Positions 10,927 through 21,971 of a DNA stretch of 64,000 nucleotides are shown piece after piece. The DNA lies in assembly GCA_010093515.1 (NCBI GenBank), contig MU001675.1:3032-67031 (forward strand), in the 5' to 3' direction. The stretch is from Lineolata rhizophorae (Eukaryota > Ascomycota > Dothideomycetes > Lineolatales > Lineolataceae). The notes under the pieces were generated by a model. It did not search any database, was not told the origin of the DNA, and saw only the letters and a program-made list of their open reading frames with translations. Within the stretch, counting starts at the first letter, position 1. Each line of letters opens with the position of its first letter. A program made the position numbers and the translations under genes.

Positions 10927-11530
10927 TCTCAAAACGCCCTATACGCTCAGCCTAGGCAAGGTTCCCGGTATACCTGTACCCACCGTGCGTCGGCTCCTTA
11001 TAGCGTCCCTGGTATATTGTTCAACAGCGCGGAGCCGCGGGATGGGCAGCAAATGAAGGAATGATCTTTGGACAGACATACATCAGCAGCATTCAGATCA
11101 AAAAGAAACGCGGTTACATATGCCAAGGGTTTGGTCACCTAGCCTGCTATCTCAGCGTGGTGAGCATTCTCAAAGAATCAGGATGTATTCAGTAAGAGGG
11201 TTAGGCCGGTGAAGGAATGGAGCAAGGCTGAGTACGATTATATCCTCCATGCGTTGCTCTATAAGGGGAGTTTTTCGTTCATGCTGCTTAACGATTATAC
11301 TCTTTCCCCGGGGAGTAAGCTTATTGGTGCGCACGGGTATACCGGGAAAATCTCGGCTAACCCCGGAGCAGGGTCTACAGGGTATAAGTAGACCGAGCTA
11401 TCCCATTTCTTTCCCCTCTAGGCAAGTAACTAAACTTGTCCAGTTTTATACTTCTACGCAAGTAGCCAAACTCGTCTAATTTCTTTCCCTTTTAAGCAAG
11501 TGACCGAACCGGTTCAGCTTCTTTCCTCTG
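10927..11530. repeat. Core and right arm of the inverted-array element
   Basis: The right array (about 11410-11530) holds roughly three 37-38 bp units that are the reverse complement of the left units, for example the CCCCTCTAGGCAAGT segment at 11414-11428. Further in, TTCCCGGTATACC near 10962 pairs with GGTATACCGGGAA near 11336. Each arm is thus about 200 bp. Without the LTR the whole structure is near 770 bp. The core shows one short frame with a degenerate zinc-knuckle-like spacing (about 11118-11150). It looks like a non-autonomous transposon with long, internally repeated inverted ends. Confidence 0.65.
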
Positions 11531-12919
11531 GAAGGAACATAGAAGCTAAAGATTCTATATGAGCCTTTCCTTTCAGGAAATTCCTTCAGCTTCTCCTAAT
11601 GAATGTGATTCGCAATCAAGCTTTGCTAGCTTTTAAATCTATTTCCAGCTCTATCCGAGCCTCTTTAATCTACGTTCTTGCTCTACTAGTAAATCATACT
11701 ATCGAAAACCCACCTATATCACCTTGATAAACTAAGGGGCATGCAGTAGGATAACGGGCTGGCAGCAGCGGATCTTGCTTCTGCGGGCCGATGAACTCCA
11801 TGTACAAGCTACGGATTAGAATGAGGAAAGTACCTGTAAGGCCACTCTCCAATAGGAATTAGAACTCCTTATGCCGTTGGATAATGCTACTACGAATGTA
11901 AAGTCGCTTACTACCGCCCGCCCGCGTCCGCCCGCTACCTAGCAACTCGCTACCAATACCTGATTATTTCAATAACCCCCGCTATGAATCGAGTAAAATC
12001 TATCTTGGAATAGAGAGCCGCGTTTTCTGCTTTCTACGACACCATTTTTGAGTATTTAAAGCGGAGGTAGGGCGAATACGGGCGATTTTGCGGTCGCGCC
12101 CGCGATGCGCCAAGTCCGCACGACTTCGCCTAACTTCAACCCTTTGGCGGCGCGAATCTTTCTGCAACTATACGAAAAGACTCTAGTCGCTTGAGCCCGA
12201 GTTTGTTTCCAACCTATCGAAGAATGCTTAGTCCCTAGCGATACAAGCTTTATCGCAGTTTGTCTATTATTCGTCGTCTCGGGGAACCCATGCATGAGCA
12301 CGCTGGAGGTGGAGGTGCAAATAAACTACTGAAAAGCGAGAAATCAAAAATACCAATCTATAGCAGATGCATGCCTTCCCCACAGAAATTTCCAGGAATA
12401 ACGCCCCGATCTCAGGATTTCCAAGGTTTTGTGGGCCGCGTGGGGTGGGGGTACGGCCCGGTTTATCAACGTCAGTCGTCGAAAGATGACAGCGGTGCCC
12501 AATTGCCAAACTTTGAAACGATGGTTAGGGGTCTCTATCCGGTCCGACATTTCGTATAGGCAGAAAAAGTGGAGCAGTTTGCGGGGAAAGCGGTGGCACC
12601 CTCCGAATATATATGCCCACCGCACGTGGCTATTAGCCGTCATCCAAATGAAAAATTATGCGGAGGCAGCGTCGCGAGTGGTGCAGGCGAAGCATTTGTT
12701 TTCGGGCCCGAGGGCCGGGGTGCGTGCGTTTCCGACGCACCCCAGCATACCCCGGTTCGTTTTAATATGACGCTCTGGAATGTGAATTAGGTCGCGTCAC
12801 TGCTTCATTAATTCGCAAAGCGGGATCATGTGGGGAAGAAAAAAGCGGGCGACGTATATCATCGTAGTGTCCCCGGGGTTCTGGCGGCGGTTTGTGACGG
12901 CGGCATTCGATCCCTAAAA
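11531..12919. other. Gene-free boundary between accessory and core DNA
   Basis: No supported gene. A pyrimidine/CG-rich motif (CCGCCCGCCCGCGTCCGCC) lies near 11916-11935. The right end is the upstream region of the quinoprotein gene. Open frames at 12260-12770 overlap on both strands and look fortuitous. Confidence 0.45.
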
Positions 12920-14357
12920 ATGCTGTTCAATTCTGTTGCCTTCACAGCCCTCGTGGGGGGGTTCTTACCCCAGGTTATCGCGCAGTCATGCCCGACCATC
13001 AACCCTACGGCTGGGCAGCCCCAGATGTCATCTGGATACCAGACACGGGTCTTCACCAATGGCTTATCCTCGCCGCGAACCATCGTCTTCGACACGGAGG
13101 GTAATATGTTGGTGGTCGAGCAGGGCGGCGGCGGCGTGCGGCGCATTACGCTGAGAGATAACGGCGGGCTCGACGTCTGTCCCGACCAGAGCACTACCAT
13201 CATCCCGGATGCTTCCGTGAGTCTACACCGGCGCGCAGAAGAAAAGCACGACGCTAACCCGAACAGCTCAATCACGGCCTCGACCTTTCGCAGGACGGCC
13301 GCACTCTGTTCGTGTCCAGCATGAGCGAGGTCTACGCGTACTCGTACGATCCGTCCACTGGCCAGGTTGGCTCCAGCACGACCATTGTCACCGGGATGAC
13401 TCAGGGGGGGCATCAGACGCGGACGCTGCTTGCGTCCAAGTTCGTCAACGGCACACTACTCGTGTCCCGTGGATCGGACGACAATCTTGACGACCAGGCC
13501 GTGGACGAAAACAGCGGTCACAGCTTCATCAAATCGTTCAGCGTCGATCCGTTACCCAGCTCGCCGTACGATTACGCCAGCGACGGCGAGACCATTGGTT
13601 GGGGTCTGCGTAATAGTGTCGGCATGGGAGAGAACCCGTACGATGGCGGCTTCGTAAGTGTACCCACGTGCTTGGCGATTCGAAATTCCTGACCTGTCTC
13701 TCAGTGGTCGGTGGACAATGGGGTCGACAACATGATGCGAAATGGCCAGGATATCCACACCAACAACCCCGCAGAAGAGCTTAACTACCATGGCATCATC
13801 ACCGACGAGTCGGACCCTCAAAGGGGTCTCAACTTTGGTTATCCTGACTGCTACGCCGCCTGGGACGTTAATACCATCCCGAACAATCAAGGCATGGAAG
13901 TGGGCGCGCAGTTCCTCATCGATAATCCGTTCGTCTCATCCATGTCGGACAACATTTGCCAGACTCAGCGGGAGGGGCCGCGTCTCTCTTTCGCTGCGCA
14001 TACCGCTCCACTTGACGTGACCTTTAGGGCCGACGGTAGCGCCGCATACATTTCTTTCCACGGGAGTTGGTAAGTGGAGTTCGACGCGACGTGATTTGAA
14101 TTTGAACTAACGTGTCGCGCTCTAGGAATCGAGAGCCGGCAGATGGCTTCAGGGTTGGTAGAGTAGATTTCGAGGACGGCCAACCGGTGCCATCCGCCAA
14201 CACGCAGGACAACATCGAGTACATTATGCAAAACTCGAACTTGCAAATGTGCCCCTACAGCTGCTTCCGCCCGGTCGGCCTCACGTTTGACAATGACGGT
14301 CGTCTTTGGATGGCGAGCGATTCGTCCGGGGAGATTTACGTCATCACGGGTGCGTGA
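12920..14357 (+). CDS. Secreted sorbosone/glucose-dehydrogenase-like quinoprotein
   Basis: A 426-residue protein of the soluble quinoprotein glucose/L-sorbosone dehydrogenase family (six-bladed beta-propeller, PQQ-type oxidoreductase fold). Exons are 12920-13216, 13267-13653, 13705-14069 and 14126-14357. The introns are 50, 51 and 56 bp with GTGAGT or GTAAGT donors and CTAAC-type branches where visible; all junctions keep frame. The start was chosen at 12920 because it opens with a classic signal peptide ending VIAQS. Family landmarks are GLSSPRTIVFD, LNHGLDLSQDGRTLFVSS, GLRNSVGMGENP, FGYPDC and the C-terminal GEIYVI strand. Many fungal members keep the propeller without proven PQQ use, so the substrate is unknown. 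It is the first core gene after the accessory compartment and has no functional link to its neighbour. Confidence 0.88.
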
Positions 14358-14874
14358 GCAACGAGGTAGTAGAAACGGGGTTAGAGAATAAACTAGCATA
14401 GGAAATCTGATTCAGTTTGAAGTGTGATCGTCCCGAACGCAAGTTGTGGGGCTTCATTTGTGTATAGTTAGTGGTGAACCTGTCTGCACATTACGAGTGT
14501 AGAAATTACAATAGAAGAAGTTGCGACTTTACCCATATCAGCAATGTCCGACCAAATTTTAGAACCCGCGACGTCCTAAGAGATCAAGCGCTCTCGACCT
14601 ACTTAATTGCTCCGGCTCTTTCTTTGAAACGAGCTATGCGACTACGGTGTCCGTGTGTACTCTCTTTTAGCGTGCGCTCCTAGATTAATATCGCGAGACC
14701 TCTCTTCGCGCTCTTTGCGAGATTAGTCAATCGTCGTGGATCTCGGCGGAGCTTTATGCACAGTGGAAGTCCTCTTCAAATACAGCCAATCCCTGAAAGC
14801 GGGTAGAATTTATTGTTCCTGTTCCGAGTGAGTGGGCGGTGATTCGAGGCTCTATTCGACGACTTACGGTCTTG
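14358..14874. other. Convergent intergenic region
   Basis: About 0.5 kb between two convergent genes. It must hold both 3' UTRs. No gene is seen. Confidence 0.5.
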
Positions 14875-17405
14875 CTAACTAGAACTAGCGAGGACATCAT
14901 CTACCCAGCTAAGTTTCACCGAGCTAACGTTCCGCGCGTAGCTCCGGTTGGTGTAGACAAATTCACTAAACACGATTGCCTCGACCTTTTTGCCGAAGAG
15001 AACGCTAGACGGGTGGATTGCTACGGTCTGGTTGCCAAGAAGCGTCTTGAACGAACCATCCGGTAAGAGGCGAGCGGTATTCGACGCGAATCCGGCGAGC
15101 AAGCATCGCAAGATGGCGGCGGACCTTTCCTCCGACGCCTCCGATTGCCGTAACATGATTCCCGTATCGCAAAGGCCAAGCTGTTCGCACTGCTTCCGGA
15201 GCTGCTTGCGGACGTCCTAGCAGGTATTAGAGCTAATCGCTCTGGGGAGCAGCGTGAACTTACCATGACGTTTTGCATCGCGCGGTGGGAAACGAAATGC
15301 CGGGCTGACCACTGCTTTCGATCGGTCTGCTCGGACGAGTAGCTCTGAACTGTCGCAAGTAACGTGAGATGATCTCCTTCGCGCTTCATCAACTCCCGAC
15401 GCGCCGACTCCGCCTCTTCCTTTTTCTCTTCCGTGGCTAGGCTTAAAAAAATATTTTCCACGCTGAGGCAAGCCACGATGTCGATGATTTCCACTAAGCA
15501 GTCCTTATCCTCACTCGAAGCTTCGAGAATGACACGCCCTAGCGTAGGGCTCAAGGGCAACCTCGAAATTCGCACTCCGACGTCGCTTATACTGCCGTCG
15601 TCATTGAGCGCCCCGAGGTGGTATAGTTGAAGCAACGCGTTTTCCAACGACTCTCGAGGTGGCTTGTCCAAGAATGGAAACTCGAGCACGTTTTGAACTC
15701 CTCTGGCCTTTATTTTGAGAAGGGCATCGCTTAGATCGCATCGGAGTATTTCCGGGTTGGTCCTTTTCTGGAGATTCCGGTAATCGTCCTCGGTAAAGAG
15801 CCTGAAGCATTGGCCCGGGGCGTCACGGCCAGCTCGGCCTTGCCGCTGAATTGCGGAGGACTGCGAGATAGGCTTCACAAGGAGAGAGTCGAGGCCTAGA
15901 CGGTTGCGAAATTGCTTGAGCTTCACCTTTCCGCAATCGACGACGAACCGAACTCCCGGCACGGTAACAGACGTTTCGGCGATGTTCGTAGCGAGGATGA
16001 CTTTCCGTGAGTTTGGTGGGCACCGCTCAAACACCTTTTGCTGGGCGGCTTGCGGCAATGCCGCAAAAAGAGGTAGAGTTACCAACTAACAAGGCCATTA
16101 GCATCAAATCAAGAGCGGGCAACAAAAGTACTGTAGTTCTACCTTTGGGACATCTGCCTCAATCCCTAGAGCGTACTCGTTGACCAGGGCCTCCAACGCT
16201 TCCACGGTGTCCTGACCGGTCAAAAAGACAAGGATGTCTCCCGGGAGTGGTTCCTTGTAATGAATTTGGAAGACACGTTTTAGCGCCTCCTCCACAAAAT
16301 CTTGCGTTGGCTCGGAGAGGTAGTGAAGCTTGACGGGGAATTGCCTTCCCTTGACATAACAGACGGATAACCGCTCATGCAAATGGTCGGACTTGCCCTC
16401 GCCATTCTGACCGGCACTTCTACCGGAGGCCGGCAGGCCGGACCAGGACGAACCGTGATCTTGCGCCTCGGTACCCACGGCCGCTGCGTCGGGGTGGTCA
16501 TCAAAATACTCCATCAGCCCTTGCACATCTGCTGTGGCGCTCATCACAACAACTTTCAAGCTCCTGCTACCCCGGACGGCTTGCCTCTTCGAGACAATGT
16601 TACGCAAGAAGCCGAGAATGAGGTCGACGTTGACGCTTCGCTCGTGGACTTCGTCGACGATGACTGCAGAGTATTGTGGAAGAGTCGGGTCCCGCAGCAT
16701 CTCCTGCAAAAGCATGCCTTCCGTAATAAACTTAATACGGGTGCTCGGGGACACCGACGTGTCGAATCTGATCGAGTATCCCACTTTGCTCGCCGGCGAG
16801 GATGAGCCCAGTGGTGTTCCCATCTCCTCGGCTACTCGCCGAGCCAAGGATACCGCTGCGACGCGACGAGGCTGCGTGACCGCGATGCATCCTCCACACC
16901 ACGGTTCGTCGAGGAGAAATTGAGGCACCTGGGTACTTTTGCCGCTTCCCGTTTCGCCAACCACGAGAAGGACATCTTTGGAGCCGCGGAGCTGCTTGCG
17001 TATCTCATCCGCATACACCCATATCGGGAGAGCCTTTCTGGAGCTGAGTAGACTTAGGCTCTTCTCCTTTAGTGATCCACGTTTAGGCGCTTGACCGTCC
17101 GGTATCGTCGCTCGGCCGTTGCGTCGTAGGCGCTCACGTGACGAGGAAGTTACATCGCGCTGCAAGCTTGGGAGAGCTGCGGAATTGCCAGCCAACGTGC
17201 CATCTTTAGGTTTAGTTCCGGTCGAGGTGCGCGTTTCTTCCACACGCAAAGCACGGTCTTCTTTCTCGTGCCGTTTTCGCTTCACGCCCCATTTTGACGG
17301 ATGTGGAGGTTGTGCGGCAGGAGCTTTATTGGTGTTCGGCTCTACTATGCGGTCGGTGCGGTCGTCGCGGTCACCAACAAGGCGAGTGTATACTTTCTCT
17401 GGCAT
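14875..17405 (-). CDS. DEAH-box ATP-dependent RNA helicase, Dhr2-like
   Basis: An RNA helicase of the DEAH/RHA family, closest by eye to yeast Dhr2, a nucleolar factor for 18S rRNA maturation. Exons on the minus strand are 17405-16143, 16085-15264 and 15216-14875, giving 808 residues. The 57-bp and 47-bp introns are phase 0. Motifs in order: GETGSGKST (Walker A, about residue 150), TQPRRVAA (Ia), a DEVH box (VDEVHERS, instead of DEAH), MSATA (III), then in exon 2 ATNIAETSVT and QRQGRAGRDAPG (VI). The HA2 region follows, and the OB-fold end (FKTLLGNQ, then AIHPSSVLFGK) lies in exon 3. An upstream in-frame ATG at 17522 would add 39 residues, but it leaves only 65 bp to the Mtq2 stop, so I prefer 17405. 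Helicase identity is certain; the Dhr2 orthology is likely, not proven. Confidence 0.88.
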
Positions 17406-17587
17406 ACCGAGAAGAGTTGTCGAGTGTTGAGATTTACACGAATGATTATGCACGAGTGGAGCTCCGCCGACATTGCGGGCCCAAAAAGGTGCCGATTGGT
17501 GAAGCGCCAGAGCCAAGACCACGTGACTAGCGTCGGACGTCTCGTTCTAGCGGCCCCGGCCATCGAACGTTTTAGGCGAAATCACAT

Positions 17588-18358
17588 CTATTGCCATATT
17601 CTAATAACCTGCAATCTCTCCCATCCGGCCTTCTTCCCGCTGGATCCCACCGTCTCGACCTTCCATCCGCTGCCCCATTGCCGGACGAGACTCTTGACAT
17701 GGTCTGGCCTATTTTGCGCACAGAGAAGGATGTATGCGACGCCTTCTCCCTTGCGGAGGAGGGTCGGAATTTGACCAAGGAGCCTGTTTGTAACTTCCAT
17801 TCCGTCAACCCCCCCAGCGTACGACAAGGCCAACATGTGCGAGTTGCAATCAAATGAGTCGGCGCCGTGCTCGGTCACAGCGTTGAACTTGTCATGCTTG
17901 GACAGGTCGGGCAGCCCTTCCGTGGGGACGTACGGAGGATTGAATATCAGGACATCTAAGCTCCCCGCCCGCAACGGTGAGGCCAAGTCGGAATTGATGG
18001 AATCGAGGAATATGGGCACGGGAGCCGAGGGATTTTCGGAAGCATTTGATGCGAGAGCTAGCTGCAGTGTCTTCTTGGTTGCATGGCACGCAAAGCTGTT
18101 GATATCAGTAGCGACTGTCATGATATCACTTCTTCCGAGGATATGTAGAGCGTTCGCTGCGACAAATGCTAGCACCACACCTGAGCCTGTGCCTATCTCA
18201 AGCACGACAGGCGAAGCCCCTGCCGTAGCTGGGAACCTGGCACGGAGAAACTCTCTTTCCGATCGTGAGGATAGGGTGTCCAGCAGTAGAAATGAGTCTT
18301 CGGCGGGCTCGTACACATTCTCAAACGTGACGTGATCGGTCGATGGTGTAGGAAGCAT
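17588..18358 (-). CDS. MTQ2: eRF1 glutamine methyltransferase catalytic subunit
   Basis: A 256-residue single-exon class I SAM methyltransferase of the HemK/Mtq2 group. With Trm112 the family methylates the Gln of the GGQ motif in release factor eRF1, acting in translation termination. It shows the N-terminal VYEPAEDSFLLLD signature, the SAM-binding EIGTGSG (residues 54-60), an acidic post-II motif (VATDIN) and the catalytic NPPY (140-143) that binds the target amide. The length is normal for eukaryotic Mtq2 and the N-terminal domain of bacterial PrmC is absent. It reads away from SmD1 with 278 bp between the two start codons. Confidence 0.93.
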   Translation of the reverse strand: MLPTPSTDHVTFENVYEPAEDSFLLLDTLSSRSEREFLRARFPATAGASPVVLEIGTGSGVVLAFVAANALHILGRSDIMTVATDINSFACHATKKTLQLALASNASENPSAPVPIFLDSINSDLASPLRAGSLDVLIFNPPYVPTEGLPDLSKHDKFNAVTEHGADSFDCNSHMLALSYAGGVDGMEVTNRLLGQIPTLLRKGEGVAYILLCAQNRPDHVKSLVRQWGSGWKVETVGSSGKKAGWERLQVIRIWQ

Positions 18359-18636
18359 TGGACTGAAGAGCGGGAGTGCAGTCGCGTGGTTTGTAGCTTA
18401 CCTGCCTCGGGAGCTCGGTTAGCCGTAGTGAGTGTCACATGTGACCTCATTTGCCTGCCGCTTCGCTCACCGCCTTCGCCAAATCACAATGTAGCATCCA
18501 CCCTGCTTCAACTCTGATCTAGCGTCCCTCACAACAAGCACGGCGGACAACACCACGGCACGCATTCCCCTTCAAAAGCCTTCGCGCTTACCGGCTACGC
18601 TTCCTTACGCCGAGCGCATAGGAAACGGTTTTCATC

Positions 18637-19192
18637 ATGAAGCTCGTCCAGTAAGCCCACCGGTCGCGACTCCTCCTTGTTGTCCTAAGCTAAGTTATTT
18701 TCAAAGATCGCGCGAGATTGGGCGGGGCTGACGGCGTGTCCTATAGGTTTCTGATGAAGACTACCAATGAAACGGTCACGGTCGAGCTGAAGAATGGTGA
18801 GTGGTCCCTGCGCCCCTTTTCGCGCAAGCTTTGCATGCCACGCGTTTCGAGTTAACTCCGCTGTACATTCCGCTGAGTCTTGGACAGGATCGGTTGTCAG
18901 CGGAACCGTCGTCTCGGTGGCTCCGCAGATGAACGTTGTACTCAGGACCGTCAAATTGTCGCCAAAAGACCGGGAGCCGATCACGATGGATACGATCAAT
19001 ATCCGCGGTTCCACCATCCGTTACATTGTCCTTCCCGACGGCCTGCCACTCGATACGCTCTTGATGGACGATGCGCCAAAGCCTAAAAACAAAGCGCGGA
19101 AAGAGGCGGACCGCGGGGGCCGAGGACGTGGCGGAGGTCGCGGCCGGGGACGCGGTCGTGGTCGCGGTCGTGGAGGCGGCCGAGGGTTCTGA
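18637..19192 (+). CDS. SMD1: Small nuclear ribonucleoprotein Sm D1
   Basis: Core spliceosomal Sm protein D1, 122 residues, part of the heptameric Sm ring on U1, U2, U4 and U5 snRNAs. Exons are 18637-18650 (14 nt), 18747-18796 (50 nt) and 18888-19192. Splicing gives [22 protein letters not shown], matching the family from its first residue, which fixes the start. The Sm1 motif is followed by Sm2 ([13 protein letters not shown]) and the diagnostic LPLDTLL. The tail is an RG/GRG repeat from about residue 96, the usual target of arginine methylation and SMN/Gemin-type binding. Introns interrupt codons 5 and 22. Confidence 0.96.
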
Positions 19193-19685
19193 GGCGTACG
19201 CGACGGCTTGTTTCGATGCACTGAATGCGCCGGGTATGGAGTTATCCACAGACTTCAGGTCGTGCCGAAGTTTCAGGCAAGGGGATTGAAGGGGCGCGCG
19301 TACATGAAGCTGCGATGTTAAATGTTTGCTTGAACTAGCGGAATTCGTGCGAGGTGTGCTCTCTAGACCTAGGGGCACTAGCATTGCGGTTTAAAGTCCT
19401 CCATGGGCAAGTTTTGCGGCAAACCTACCTGCTGCGACCGACAGAGCAACCTTTGAGAGTTTGCAAATAGCACTTATAGCCCGGACTCATTTCAAATTAT
19501 GGGAAAGCACGGCGTATGTAACAGTTCGGACAAGCTTGGAACTACTATACATGCAAGTGACGTTCTGTAACTTCTAGACAGTCAATGTTACAGCACCTTA
19601 AGCCAATAACTTCGGACTCTAAGTGCCCCATTAGTGAATCGTGGGCATTGAACACAGCCCTCCTTCATCCATCTAGCCCGGTGCG
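19193..19685. other. Convergent intergenic region
   Basis: 3' flank of SmD1 and of the hypothetical minus-strand gene. No gene is seen. Confidence 0.5.
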
Positions 19686-20174
19686 TCACTGAAAACAGCA
19701 CGATGGTAGTTCCATGTTTACATCAACCCCAGGATCCCGGGCGCCCGGGCCGAGGCCAATCCGTACTCCAGTCCGTATTCTGCGTATGATCCTATTGTAC
19801 CGGTAGTCGTAGTGGTGGCCATACAAGCAACGCGGACAGTACGAGCGCGTTGTGGGGAAGACTTCGTGGTCGGGCAGGCTGTCGGAAATCCAAAGACTGT
19901 CGCAAGTAAATATGGGGCAAGTTCGGAGATCCATGCCCGGGCCACACGATTCCAATAGAACCAACCACATGTGTTTGCAGTCGACCGATTTGTAGATTCG
20001 GGCCAGGCACATCGTCAGAATACAATGAGCGCGTTCTACGTCGCGAGGATCTACGCGCGGTGCCACAATCCCAACACCCGCCCGCCGAGCAATCGCGGGT
20101 TGCAAAGCCTGTGCATCTTGAAAGGTTAGCACCCCTCCATAAGGATTGTAAGTGTAGTTAGTAGCCGCGCTCAC
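19686..20174 (-). CDS. Hypothetical protein with Cys pair
   Basis: A 162-residue single open frame. A CPRC pair followed by LYGHHYDYRYNRIIRRIR and an RIGLGPGARDPG stretch give it convincing protein-like composition, and the N-terminus is free of low complexity. I do not recognise a family. Other Cys and His residues (HCILTMC, CKHMW) could make a metal site. Its start lies only 16 bp after the SDH assembly factor stop on the same strand, so it could also be a long frame in that gene's 3' UTR, or a second cistron. Real gene more likely than not. Confidence 0.5.
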   Translation of the reverse strand: MSAATNYTYNPYGGVLTFQDAQALQPAIARRAGVGIVAPRVDPRDVERAHCILTMCLARIYKSVDCKHMWLVLLESCGPGMDLRTCPIFTCDSLWISDSLPDHEVFPTTRSYCPRCLYGHHYDYRYNRIIRRIRTGVRIGLGPGARDPGVDVNMELPSCCFQ

Positions 20175-20190
20175 GTGTCGTTGTCCGTGG

Positions 20191-20736
20191 TTATTTGCTA
20201 TCGTCCTCCGCGTCCGGGTTTTGGATGGTCTGCATGAGCTTGTAGAGTTGAGCTATCTGGTCGTCTACGATAAGGGCGAGATTGAGGATCAGCAATTAAG
20301 AGGGATGCGAATAACCGGTGCTAACAAGTCGACGAACCGCTCATTTTGTCCAGCGTTGCCTTGTCCATTTTATGGTCCCGCCAAGCATCGCCCTCGATCT
20401 TTTGCGCGTAGAGCTGCCATTGGGTAAGGAATCCGACCTGGCAATTCACCGATCAGCCCGCCGACTCCCCATAAACATCCGCCTCAGACATACAATATGA
20501 ATGGGATTCTCCACGTTGCGATGCGCTCGAAACTCGCTTTTGACGTATTCATCGCCTAGAAGGCGCATTTCCGGCGGCAGTTTGCGGTGGGCGCGGAGCA
20601 GTCGCCGGTAGAGCGGGATCGGAGGGAGTAGGGCCAGAGCTTCGGGCCTCATCTGTGCCGCCGCTGCCGTCGGCGTTGCCATCGCCAGTCGACCCAATGC
20701 CCTCATCTGTGGTGTCGCTTGCAGAAGTTCTGTCAA
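20191..20736 (-). CDS. SDH7: Succinate dehydrogenase assembly factor 3 (ACN9/Sdh7)
   Basis: An LYR-motif protein of the mitochondrial matrix that helps mature the iron-sulfur subunit of succinate dehydrogenase. Exons on the minus strand are 20736-20494, 20437-20338 and 20264-20191, giving 138 residues. The introns are 56 and 73 bp (GTATGT and GTTCGT donors). The N-terminal 35 residues are a likely mitochondrial targeting region. LYR is at residues 42-44 and is followed by [34 protein letters not shown] across the first junction, and [14 protein letters not shown] across the second. Both junctions restore family sequence exactly, so the structure is firm. The start Met is the first in the frame. 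Confidence 0.93.
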
Positions 20737-21332
20737 TGCTAACGTGGAGGTTGAGGAGCAAAAGTTGAGGGTTCACGCATTAGCACGTCAGCCAAGAACT
20801 ACTAGACCTAGGTGGCACAAATCATTTCATTGGCTAGCTCGACCCTACGGTTGACAATTTTTGGCCTTTTGCAGTCTAGCTACGGACAGGTAGGTATTGA
20901 TCTGTATCCAAACCCAGCTTCCTAAAAAGCTCTTCTTACTTGTTTTCTATGCTATTTATAGCTTGCATGTGCCAAAGCAGCGAGTTCCGGGTACGTTGGC
21001 CTTTCTCTAAGCCAGCAGCCATAGGTTTGGTCTTCCACGCAGTAACATGAGACGTCGGATTCAAGTCGACCAAGCTAATATTCAGGAATCTTCGGGTATT
21101 TGGAAACTTTCTGCGGGATATCTTGACAGATGAGGGATGGAAACGTCATGAAAATGAAACGCGGCGATAGCTGAACCTCTATCAGAAACGCAAACGCAGT
21201 ACAGGTACTTGTCGCCAACCACCTTCAACAACGGTCCGCACCATCCAAACGGCACGAAGCAAATGCAAAACTGGGTGTGGTCAGGGCGATCACTGCGCCA
21301 AGTCAGGCAGTATGAGCGACATCAATGCCACC
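20737..21332. other. Intergenic region
   Basis: Upstream of SDH7 and downstream of PKR1. No gene is seen. Confidence 0.5.
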
Positions 21333-21971
21333 TCATCTCTCTTTCTCCACCTGCTCCCATTCGCTATCCGTGCTCATCTCCCCAACCTCCAATAAGCTCC
21401 TTCTCCTCGTTACAGGCTCCTGTGCTTTCAACCCCGTATCGGCGCCAGTGGCCGATGCCTGGGGTGAAGCCGGGGCGGCCGATGCACCAGATGCGGCCTG
21501 CTGCCCTCCGGAAGAAGGGTCGTCGGAGGCGCTGTCCATGGCAGATATGTCTCCGAAGCTCTTCTCGGCTTCCATCTCGGTCTCGGTCTCATCTCCGGTA
21601 TCCATGACGCCCTCCTCCTCACCCGGGCCCTCTGCAGGGGTGAGTTTCTCAGCGGCGTCATCGCCTTTTTCTTTCGCTCGGTCACGCTCCTTGGCAGGAC
21701 CGCCGGCAGAGCGCCTAGCACCGCGGATGCGCTTCGCCTCTTCTTCCTTGGCTTGCGCGGCGGCCAGCTCGCCCGCAAACCAGTTGATAGCCCACCACAG
21801 GCTAGCGCTGAGGCCCGACAGAATCAAGAAATGAATAGATCGTGTGGCGGCCAGCAGGGCGAGGAGGAGAACTTGAAGAGCGGCGAAAGCGGCGTTTGTC
21901 GCGAGGAGCAGGGTCGGCGTGGGCCCGGGCGTAAAGATGGAGTTCCACAGGTTGGCGATGAAGTCGGCCAT
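21333..21971 (-). CDS. PKR1: V-ATPase assembly factor Pkr1
   Basis: A 212-residue ER membrane protein of the Pkr1 family, which assists assembly of the V-ATPase Vo sector. The N-terminus is the diagnostic part: LWNSIFTPGPTPTLL, then two hydrophobic segments (about residues 20-40 and 45-65) with LWWAINWFAGEL. The remaining two thirds is acidic and low complexity and diverges quickly in this family. Single exon; the start gives the conserved N-terminus. It lies upstream of SDH7 on the same strand. Confidence 0.93.
   Translation of the reverse strand: MADFIANLWNSIFTPGPTPTLLLATNAAFAALQVLLLALLAATRSIHFLILSGLSASLWWAINWFAGELAAAQAKEEEAKRIRGARRSAGGPAKERDRAKEKGDDAAEKLTPAEGPGEEEGVMDTGDETETEMEAEKSFGDISAMDSASDDPSSGGQQAASGASAAPASPQASATGADTGLKAQEPVTRRRSLLEVGEMSTDSEWEQVEKER

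Noticed and set aside
10609-10932. 107-codon minus-strand frame
   Set aside because: It coincides with the solo LTR and reflects its pyrimidine-rich composition, not a gene.
11118-11150. Zinc-knuckle-like CQGFGHLAC segment as evidence of an element gene
   Set aside because: Too short and isolated; spacing only partly fits, and nothing else of a gag or LINE protein is readable nearby.
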